Part shown: positions 34,544-40,779 of the stretch, in pieces | How positions within the stretch are numbered: the first letter of the stretch is position 1 | How the letters are laid out: each line of letters begins with the position of its first letter | Source: Nitrospiraceae bacterium | GTDB taxonomy: Bacteria > Nitrospirota > Thermodesulfovibrionia > UBA6902 | Assembly (NCBI GenBank): GCA_003599505.1 | Contig: QZKO01000018.1 | Location: 1 to 64,000 of the forward strand | Length of the DNA: 64,000 nt | Direction of reading: 5' to 3' | Translations under genes and position numbers: made by a program | The notes under the pieces: generated by a model | Database searches by the model: none | Told to the model about the DNA's origin: nothing | What the model saw: the letters and a program-made list of their open reading frames with translations, nothing else

Positions 34544-35452
34544 ATGAGCGCCACAAGAAAAATCCGGAAGGTCCTGAAGAGCAGGCGCACCATCGAAGGC
34601 GCCGGTGTACACCTAAGGAGGGCCTTCGGAAATAGTGAAGTCCCCATGTTTGATCCATTCCTGCTTCTTGATGATTTCCGCTCGGATGCCCCGGACCATT
34701 ACATGAAGGGTTTCCCCTGGCATCCTCATCGCGGCATTGAGACAATAACATATATGTTAAGCGGAAAAGTGGAGCACGGCGACAGCATGGGTAACAAGGG
34801 AGTGATCACACCCGGCGACGTCCAGTGGATGACGGCAGGAAGCGGCATCATTCATCAGGAGATGCCGAAGGGCGATGATGACGGAATCATGGGAGGATTT
34901 CAGCTATGGGCGAATCTGCCCTCGTCTCACAAAATGATGGAGCCCCGGTACAGGGACGTAAAAAACGCTCAGATTCCGGAGGTAACTCTTGAAAAGGGAA
35001 GCAGGATCAAAATCATATGCGGGAAGGTTGGAAACACTGAAGGCCCGGTCAGGGGCATTGTCATTGAACCGGAGTACCTCGACATCTCTGTTCCTCCCCG
35101 TTCGGAGTTGATTCATGCCGTTCGACCCGGGCACACGGTATTCGCATATGTGATTGAAGGCAGGGGATATTTCTGCCGGGAGAAAAACCCGTTCACTTAT
35201 GAAGTCACGGGGGAGAACTATTTCGACATTGAGCGTGATCCTTTTATCGGGGACGGCACATTGGTACTTTTCGGTGGCGGCAATGAAATAATAGCCCAGA
35301 CTGAGGATGAGCCCTTCAGATTCCTCCTTATTTCCGGAAAACCAATAGGCGAGCCTGTGGCATGGTATGGGCCGATTGTGATGAACACCCAGGAGGAGCT
35401 GCGAATCGCCTTTGAGGAGTACCGAAACGGTACGTTTATAAAGTACAAATAA
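34544..35452 (+). CDS. pirin family protein
   Basis: A 302-residue bicupin. The metal-binding His/Glu set is visible in PWHPHRGIETITYML (about residues 58-72) and GSGIIHQEMP (about 101-110). The C-terminal cupin has FGGGNEIIAQTE. Bacterial pirins are iron proteins with regulatory or quercetinase-type activities; which applies is unknown. I chose the ATG at 34544 (MSATRKIRKVL), as in relatives; the in-frame ATG at 34511 adds 11 unconserved residues. Confidence 0.88.
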   Translation: MSATRKIRKVLKSRRTIEGAGVHLRRAFGNSEVPMFDPFLLLDDFRSDAPDHYMKGFPWHPHRGIETITYMLSGKVEHGDSMGNKGVITPGDVQWMTAGSGIIHQEMPKGDDDGIMGGFQLWANLPSSHKMMEPRYRDVKNAQIPEVTLEKGSRIKIICGKVGNTEGPVRGIVIEPEYLDISVPPRSELIHAVRPGHTVFAYVIEGRGYFCREKNPFTYEVTGENYFDIERDPFIGDGTLVLFGGGNEIIAQTEDEPFRFLLISGKPIGEPVAWYGPIVMNTQEELRIAFEEYRNGTFIKYK

Positions 35453-35472
35453 AATTAATTAAGGAGAACATC

Positions 35473-35634
35473 ATGGCGACAATGAAGGCAGTAAGAATAC
35501 ACTCCTTCGGCGAACCGGAAGTTCTTAGGATAGTTAGGGACACATCCCGAATTTCTCCAAAAAATATGGGATGTGTCCCCATATTTCCCCCATATTTCCC
35601 GCATATGGGATGTGTCCCCATATTTCCAAGATAA
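35473..35634 (+). pseudogene. remnant of a zinc-type alcohol dehydrogenase/quinone reductase gene cut by repeat DNA
   Basis: A good ribosome site (AAGGAGAAC) and start codon lead into MKAVRIHSFGEPEVLRIVRD, the classic N-terminus of medium-chain dehydrogenase/quinone oxidoreductases. After about 23 residues the frame runs into the GGGATGTGTCCC repeat and stops at 35634. The other roughly 300 codons are gone. The intact translation signals suggest a fairly recent loss. Confidence 0.7.
35537..35618. repeat. GGGACACATCCC / GGGATGTGTCCC repeat cluster
   Basis: One copy of GGGACACATCCC (35537-35548) and two inverted copies (35568-35579, 35607-35618), the latter two within a longer direct repeat ATGGGATGTGTCCCCATATTT. 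Related GGGACA units occur near 38038-38064. The form recalls REP-like elements moved by TnpA_REP transposases, but no transposase gene is in the window. Confidence 0.7.
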
Positions 35635-35650
35635 ATCTTATTTTCTCCTA

Positions 35651-35659
35651 TGCTATAAT
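35651..35659 (+). promoter_or_regulatory. extended -10 box before the thermonuclease gene
   Basis: TGCTATAAT lies 36 bases before the proposed start at 35696. It is identical to the box at 17215-17223. Confidence 0.45.
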
Positions 35660-35695
35660 CGAAAAAACCGGGGGGGCGGATTGTGAGATTCCGGA

Positions 35696-36223
35696 TTGAG
35701 ATGTTGTAAGAAATTTATATCTGTAGTTTTTCTTTTCTTTCTCCTATCACTCTGCATATCCTTTCAAGCATACGCCAAAGATTCCAAAATCATCAGAGGC
35801 GCGGTAACGAAAGTCAGTGACGGAGACACTGTTACCATCAGGCCCTTCACCGGCAAGCTCTTCAAGTGCAGGTTATACGGCATCGATGCGCCAGAGGTCT
35901 CTCATAATGGCAAGCCGGGGCAACCTCATGGTCGGGCCGCTGAAAGGGAGCTTGGCAACCTTGTTCTTCATTCAACTGTTGATATTATTCTCACGGGAGA
36001 TTCGTCATATGACAGGGAGATATGCATCCTCAAGAAAAATGGTCTTGAAATAAACCGCGAAATGGTGAAACGCGGTTATGCCTGGGCGTACCTGCAGTAT
36101 CTTAAACGCCCTTATGCATCAGAGTATATCGAGGCTGAAAATGAGGCACGAAAGATGCGTCGTGGATTATGGCAGGAGACGAATCCGACACCGCCGTGGG
36201 AGTTCCGGAAACGTCATAAATAG
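35696..36223 (+). CDS. secreted thermonuclease (SNase) family protein
   Basis: A 175-residue nuclease-like protein. An N-terminal signal peptide (ISVVFLFFLLSLCISFQAYA) precedes an SNase domain: VTKVSDGDTVTIR, RLYGIDAPE (catalytic Arg and Asp), YDREICILKKNGLEINREMVKRGYAW. It probably cuts DNA or RNA outside the cytoplasm. The frame starts with TTG; no ATG is available before the signal peptide, so the exact start is unsure. Confidence 0.85.
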   Translation: MRCCKKFISVVFLFFLLSLCISFQAYAKDSKIIRGAVTKVSDGDTVTIRPFTGKLFKCRLYGIDAPEVSHNGKPGQPHGRAAERELGNLVLHSTVDIILTGDSSYDREICILKKNGLEINREMVKRGYAWAYLQYLKRPYASEYIEAENEARKMRRGLWQETNPTPPWEFRKRHK

Positions 36224-36370
36224 CGATCATGATTTAATATCTCCTACCGATTTAACCCTTGAAGAAATGCAGAAACCCTTTCAAGGATTTGTTAGGACAC
36301 AAGACCTTGACCATGACCCTCAGATATTCTCACCTCGCACAGGCCCACAAAGTTGCGGAAGGCCCGGGGG

Positions 36371-36793
36371 TTATTTCCGTTTTATGGAAAAATTTTGTTT
36401 AGGGTAGGCGATTTCGAGGATAAATTGATCTAAAAAATTTTTTACTCCCAATAGAACAACTTGTAACCCGTCCGTAAAATCAATCAGTGTATTAGGAATA
36501 TGATACGCAACCGTTTTCAGGTCTTTTCCGAAAATATCAATTTCTGTTGTATGTGAATATGCGGTAGTTAATCCACCAGCCGTATTAATACCTTTTGGAG
36601 TCCCTTTGTTAAGATCATGTCCTAACTGGGAAGCAAAAAATGAAGGCATTGAGCATTCATCAGCGCCTGTATCAATCAATCCATAAGTGAATATGTCTTT
36701 ACCTTTATGAGGATTTACCACTTTAATCGGCAACCACGGGCGAGGCACATTATCAGGAGTGATACTTAAAAAAGGGAAGTTTCTTATGGGCAT
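36371..36793 (-). CDS. retropepsin-like aspartic protease domain protein
   Basis: A 140-residue protein whose core is YGLIDTGADECSMPS (about residues 37-51), the Asp-Thr-Gly signature of retropepsin-like proteases. A second conserved strand near VVLLGVKNFLDQF resembles the usual hydrophobic-G end. It would work as a dimer. It starts on the last base of the DUF5678-like gene (TAATG). The pairing of a small DUF5678-like gene with a retropepsin-like gene recalls mobile two-gene modules; the substrate is unknown. Confidence 0.7.
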   Translation of the reverse strand: MPIRNFPFLSITPDNVPRPWLPIKVVNPHKGKDIFTYGLIDTGADECSMPSFFASQLGHDLNKGTPKGINTAGGLTTAYSHTTEIDIFGKDLKTVAYHIPNTLIDFTDGLQVVLLGVKNFLDQFILEIAYPKQNFSIKRK

Positions 36794-36984
36794 TAGTAGA
36801 TATGCGCCATTCCCTTTAGTGGTACATAAAAGATGACGGGGTTTCTTGCTTTCTTTCTTGCGGCTTCAAGGACCTTTATCGGATCTTTACCGGAACTTAG
36901 CACTTCATTGTTTTTAAAAGAACGCGTAGCAACATATTTACCGCCGTATTTGTTGCCGTCTTTCAATAACACTGATGTTTGCAT
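36793..36984 (-). CDS. DUF5678-like small protein
   Basis: A 63-residue product. NKYGGKYVATRSF and EVLSSGKDPIKVLEAARKKARNPVIFYVP follow the DUF5678 pattern, a short beta-alpha fold with a conserved YxGKxVA start. I chose the ATG at 36984 after GGAGAGGAAC; a frame 24 bases longer has no ribosome site. It precedes and is coupled to the retropepsin-like gene. Confidence 0.65.
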   Translation of the reverse strand: MQTSVLLKDGNKYGGKYVATRSFKNNEVLSSGKDPIKVLEAARKKARNPVIFYVPLKGMAHIY

Positions 36985-37194
36985 ATTGTTCCTCTCCTCC
37001 TTTCTCACATATTACTCATCGGCATAATATGCAAGACCTTGAGATTTTAAAAATAGGGGAATTTGTCTTTATTGATATGACATATATCATAATTATATAT
37101 GACTGCCAATGGTTTTTACATCATATTGAAACCAATCATAATTTGTCAAGCAAGACTAAATCCGGCAGCCGTTCTTGGATAGCGGATCGTCCAC

Positions 37195-37900
37195 TTATCT
37201 GTAATTTATTTTCCTTCTCAAATACCATCTGCCCGTCAACATCGCCGCGCCTGTAACAAAGAGAACGGAGCTTATCGGTTCGGGGACGACGGTAACATCG
37301 CCGGGATGCACTGCAAGAGCGTAGTAATTGATGCCCTTACTGCCACCCCACTGGACACCATCCGTGAAGCCGAAGTACAATGCGCCGTCAGAATCAGACA
37401 CGCCTGGACCCCACCCGAATCCAGTCATCGACCAGTACATAACATTAGTTCCAGTCCTTATATCTTGAAATGGCCCGTAATTTAACATTCCCGAACCCGG
37501 CTGTGCAGAGTCGCAACCGAGCCCATTACCTGTTACCCATTTACATCTACCCAAATTATCAAGTTCTGTTATAGAATAAATGTCCCATCTCGCTACTTGT
37601 TATATTGTAGCCAGCTTGCTCAGGCCATGGGGCATACACACTTGATGGTAATCTCCAATTGTCATAAACAGTACTGTTGAAATTCACTGTCAAGGCTGCT
37701 GCCCAGTCCATCTGATTGTACCAGGTATCAGGTGAATTCGAATAATCGTACCACGTGATATTAAGATCGTCATCATAGATAAGCTGATTGCCGAGACTAT
37801 CTGATCCACGGTTGAATAATTCGGCATGACCGGTATTAATAAGAAACAATACTGCCCAAAAAACTATGATGCAGAAACCTCTTTTCATTCCCTTTTCCAT
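37195..37900 (-). pseudogene. PEP-CTERM protein gene with a frameshift
   Basis: The first part (37559-37900) encodes a signal peptide (GFCIIVFWAVLFLINTGHA) and a DUF1566-like repeat (YDDDLNITWYDYS, NWRLPS). The second (37195-37554), in another frame, continues it (LNYGPFQDIRTGTNVMYWSM) and ends in a PEP-CTERM sorting tag: VPEP, a hydrophobic stretch, RWYLRRK. Reading AACAGAACTTGATAATTTGGG in two frames joins them (YNR...LDNLG), so one indel near 37564-37570 explains the break. It may be a real mutation or an assembly error. The protein would be exported and processed by an exosortase. Confidence 0.8.
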
Positions 37901-38176
37901 TTTCCATTACCCTTTAAAAACAACTATTGCGTATGAAGTTATGTGAATGAGAATAACGCCCGAACCGGAATAATTAATTATTTCTGAAACGACAGATAGT
38001 AGTCAATGAAAATATAGGGGCCATAAAAATAATTAATAGGGACACTGACCCATGAGGGGACATGGCTGAAGTTGAAAGGTAGGCTTTCAAAATCAAGGTC
38101 AGCGTCCCAAAGATTTAGTATACCATAACCGGCCTAATCGGCCGGACATTAATTAACGCTAATTTTGATTTGTATA

Positions 38177-38219
38177 TTGACATAATAACTACATTAGTGT
38201 AATCTTAATTATGATAATT
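38177..38219 (+). promoter_or_regulatory. promoter and operator-like palindrome of the merR-hicB/hicA operon
   Basis: TTGACA (38177-38182), a 17-base spacer and TAATCT (38200-38205) form a good sigma-70 promoter. A 13-base palindrome, AATTATGATAATT (38207-38219), lies at the expected transcription start, well placed for a repressor. The rest of 37901-38176 has no gene, only GGGACA-type repeat traces near 38038-38064. Confidence 0.65.
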
Positions 38220-38238
38220 GATTATTAAAAGGAGAAAT

Positions 38239-38871
38239 ATGAACTTTAACAGTAAGACCGTATCAAAAATTACAGGCTTAAGTTTCAGACAGGTTGATTA
38301 CTGGGACAGGACTCATTTTATAAAACCCTCCGTAAGCGAGGCTTCAGGCTATGGCTCTGTAAGGCTCTACTCTTTCAATGATCTGATTCAATTGAGAGTT
38401 GCAAGGACCCTTATGGATAAGGGAGTAAGCCTACAGAAAATCAGAAAGTCTTTAACATATCTCAAGAAGCATATACCCGAAATAGAAAAGCCTCTTTCGG
38501 AATTGAAATTCCTGACAGACGGAGAAACGATCTTCATTATTACAAAAAACCAGAAGGAAATTATTGATACCTTAAAAAGCGGGCAGCTTGTCTTCTCAAT
38601 CGCAATCGGAGAGATCGTAGAAAACCTTAAAGGAGAGGTTGTAGCTTTTCAGCAAAATAAGAAATACTCTGTTACCGTAAAAGGCAAAAAGTATGAAGTT
38701 GTTTTGCATCCCGACACAGAAGACGGCGGATTCTGGATAGACTGCCCTTCTCTTCCCGGGTGTGCTTCTCAAGGTGAGACGATTGAAGAAGCGCTTGAGA
38801 TGATAAAGGATTCTATAGAGGGACATCTTGAGGTTGCAGAGAAAAAGAAAAAGGTTAAAAAGGCTTCATGA
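38239..38871 (+). CDS. HicB-type antitoxin fused to a MerR-like DNA-binding domain
   Basis: A 210-residue protein. Residues about 1-70 form a MerR-like winged helix (SKITGLSFRQVDYWDRT, RLYSFNDLIQLRVARTLMDKGVSL). A middle helix region links to residues about 140-205, a HicB fold (YEVVLHPDTEDGGFWIDCPSLPGC, then SQGETIEEALEMIKDSIEGHL). Ordinary HicB antitoxins carry a ribbon-helix-helix or Xre domain; here a MerR-type domain takes that place. AAGGAG before the ATG at 38239 sets the start. It overlaps hicA (ATGA) and should neutralise HicA and repress the operon. Confidence 0.85.
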   Translation: MNFNSKTVSKITGLSFRQVDYWDRTHFIKPSVSEASGYGSVRLYSFNDLIQLRVARTLMDKGVSLQKIRKSLTYLKKHIPEIEKPLSELKFLTDGETIFIITKNQKEIIDTLKSGQLVFSIAIGEIVENLKGEVVAFQQNKKYSVTVKGKKYEVVLHPDTEDGGFWIDCPSLPGCASQGETIEEALEMIKDSIEGHLEVAEKKKKVKKAS

Positions 38872-39098
38872 GCAGCCTTCATAATCTGAAACCTCAGAGA
38901 GTAATAAAGGCATTTGAAAGGGCGGGTTGGGAGGTGGCAACACAAAGAGGCAGTCATGTGAAGCTGACAAAAGAGGGAAGCCAGTATATCTTGTCAATCC
39001 CGATGCACAAAGGAAAGCCGATAAAGCAGGGATTGTTAAGAGACCAGATCAAAAAAGCCGGGCTGACAGTGGAAGAATTTTTGAAGTTGTATTTGTAA
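38868..39098 (+). CDS. hicA: HicA-type mRNA interferase toxin
   Basis: A 76-residue double-stranded-RNA-binding-like toxin. It has VIKAFERAGWEVATQRGSHVKL with the catalytic His in GSHVK, then IPMHKGKPIKQGLLRDQIKKAGL. Full length for HicA. The start codon overlaps the antitoxin stop as ATGA. Antitoxin-first order is less common for hicAB but known. Confidence 0.9.
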   Translation: MSSLHNLKPQRVIKAFERAGWEVATQRGSHVKLTKEGSQYILSIPMHKGKPIKQGLLRDQIKKAGLTVEEFLKLYL

Positions 39099-39118
39099 CA
39101 GGTGACCGGAGGGAAATA

Positions 39119-39301
39119 ATGGAAAAGAAAAAGAAGACGACAATTGAAGAAGGAGTATTGGAATATCCGATTAGTCTTTCTTTGAAATGTCCTTCTTGTG
39201 ACTGGGAGTGGAGCGATTCCATTTATTATGTACCAGCTTCTATTTCGACACAATGTCCAAGATGTTTTCATAAGCCAATTTATTTAATTAGTCTCTGTTA
39301 A
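39119..39301 (+). CDS. small zinc-ribbon protein
   Basis: A 60-residue product starting MEKKKKTTIEEGVLEYPIS with two CxxC knuckles, CPSCDW (about residue 24) and CPRCFH (about 47), as in zinc ribbons. GGAGGG lies 6 bases before the ATG. It follows hicA after 20 bases on the same strand, so it may be part of the same transcript. The role is unknown. Confidence 0.6.
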   Translation: MEKKKKTTIEEGVLEYPISLSLKCPSCDWEWSDSIYYVPASISTQCPRCFHKPIYLISLC

Positions 39302-39374
39302 GAGAGCAGTAGCAAAAAGAAAATACGAGTTAAAAATATACTGCTTCACATTTTACTTCACACTTAGCACAAAA

Positions 39375-39400
39375 GGAGCTAACCGTTGCCGGTTAACTCC
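39375..39400 (-). terminator. terminator of the tRNA-Val gene
   Basis: On the reverse strand GGAGTTAACCG, a GCAA loop and CGGTTAGCTCC are followed by TTTT, an intrinsic terminator 11 bases after the tRNA. Confidence 0.8.
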
Positions 39401-39411
39401 CTGATTTTTAA

Positions 39412-39486
39412 TGGTAGGCACGAGGGGTATTGAACCCCTGACCTCTTCCGTGTCAAGGAAGCGCTCTCCCACTGAGCTACGCGCCT
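39412..39486 (-). tRNA. tRNA-Val (anticodon GAC), CCA encoded
   Basis: Cloverleaf read by eye on the reverse strand: 7-bp acceptor AGGCGCG/CGTGCCT, D arm GCTC...GAGC, anticodon stem CTTCC/GGAAG with loop TTGACAC (anticodon GAC, 39454-39452), T arm AGGGG-TTCAATA-CCCCT, discriminator A and encoded CCA (39414-39412). Confidence 0.95.
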
Positions 39487-39500
39487 TCAAGTTGTATAAG

Positions 39501-39528
39501 ATAACATTTTTACAATCCTTAAAGTCAA
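39501..39528 (-). promoter_or_regulatory. promoter of the tRNA-Val gene
   Basis: Reverse strand TTGACT (39528-39523), a 16-base spacer and TGTTAT (39506-39501), about 15 bases before the tRNA 5' end. Confidence 0.55.
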
Positions 39529-39554
39529 CATCACGCGGCCGGCTTTCCGGCAGT

Positions 39555-40760
39555 TTATTTCGCCGCGAGAATCGTCTCTACAGTCTGGCCGGCGATCTCA
39601 AGCTCTTCATTTGTCGGAATAACAAGAATTCTTACTTTCGCGTCAGCTTTATTTATTTCATGGGCCGCCCCGGAAGATGAGGCATTCTTCTGCTCATCGA
39701 TTTTGATTCCAAAAGCTTCAAGACCTTCACAGCACCTGGCCCTTATAAGCCCCGCGTTTTCTCCGATCCCCCCTGTAAATACTATGGCATCAGTTCTGCC
39801 GAGGACTGCATGGTACGCGCCTATGTATTTCTTTATGCGGTAACAGAACATATCAATAGCCAGCTTGGCCAGGTCGTCTTTCCCGGAATTGCTGATGATT
39901 TCCCTCATGTCATTCGCTCCGCAGATGCCTTTAAGCCCGCTCTCCTTATTGAGCATTCTTTCAATATCATTAATCGACAGACCGCTTCTCTCCGCGATAT
40001 AAAACGGCAGGGAGGGGTCGATATCTCCGCACCGGGTGCCCATGATGAGTCCTTCAAGCGGCGTCATTCCCATGGAAGTATCTATGCTCCTGCCTCCCCT
40101 GACAGCCGCTGCGCTGACGCCGTTGCCGATGTGAAGTGTAATCAGGTTAATCTCTTCCGGGGGTCTTCCAAGATAAGCGGCCGCCTGTTTTGAAACAAAC
40201 TGATGTGAAGTGCCGTGAAACCCGTAACGCCGGACGTGGTAATTCTTATAGAGCTCATAAGGGACCGCATAGTGGAACGCATGCGGAGGCATGGTTTGAT
40301 GAAATGCCGTGTCAAACACAGCGACCTGCGGGACATCCGGGTAGTTTTTCACGGCGGCTTCAATGGCGACGAGATTTGCGGGATTATGCAGCGGGGCAAG
40401 GGGGGCCATTTCCCTTATGGTTTCAATTACCTTATCATTGATGACAGCCGGCTTTTGAAAAACCTCGCCTCCATGCACAACCCGGTGGCCTATGCCGAAC
40501 AGCTCCTCCAATTGCCGCGTCAAACCTGTATCTTCCGACACACAGGTAATCCACTGAAGGCCCTCACTGTGGTCATCAATCTTTCGCGTCAGGGAAATTT
40601 CTTCATACTCACCGTCAGCCTTCATCCACCTGTGTTTCAGGCTGCTGACGGGTTCTCCGATGCGATCAATAACGCCCGAGGCAAGCACGCTTTTATCCGA
40701 CATATTGAAGATTTTGTACTTGATGGACGAGCTGCCTGAATTTATTACAAGGACGTTCAT
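39555..40760 (-). CDS. ackA: acetate kinase
   Basis: A 401-residue kinase that converts acetyl phosphate and ADP to acetate and ATP. VLVINSGSSSIKYKIF at the N-terminus, FDTAFHQTMPPHAFHYAVP, RRYGFHGTSHQFVS and VFTGGIGENAG near the end are all diagnostic. I prefer the ATG at 40760; an ATG 15 bases upstream adds MNPFF. It follows pta after about 20 bases, giving the usual Pta-AckA route. Confidence 0.96.
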   Translation of the reverse strand: MNVLVINSGSSSIKYKIFNMSDKSVLASGVIDRIGEPVSSLKHRWMKADGEYEEISLTRKIDDHSEGLQWITCVSEDTGLTRQLEELFGIGHRVVHGGEVFQKPAVINDKVIETIREMAPLAPLHNPANLVAIEAAVKNYPDVPQVAVFDTAFHQTMPPHAFHYAVPYELYKNYHVRRYGFHGTSHQFVSKQAAAYLGRPPEEINLITLHIGNGVSAAAVRGGRSIDTSMGMTPLEGLIMGTRCGDIDPSLPFYIAERSGLSINDIERMLNKESGLKGICGANDMREIISNSGKDDLAKLAIDMFCYRIKKYIGAYHAVLGRTDAIVFTGGIGENAGLIRARCCEGLEAFGIKIDEQKNASSSGAAHEINKADAKVRILVIPTNEELEIAGQTVETILAAK

Positions 40761-40779
40761 AAAAAAAGGGTTCAAGGGG

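Noticed and set aside
35537-35634. The in-frame repeat peptide after the dehydrogenase start as a functional small protein
   Set aside because: The sequence after residue 23 is a straight translation of the repeat; better seen as a gene remnant.
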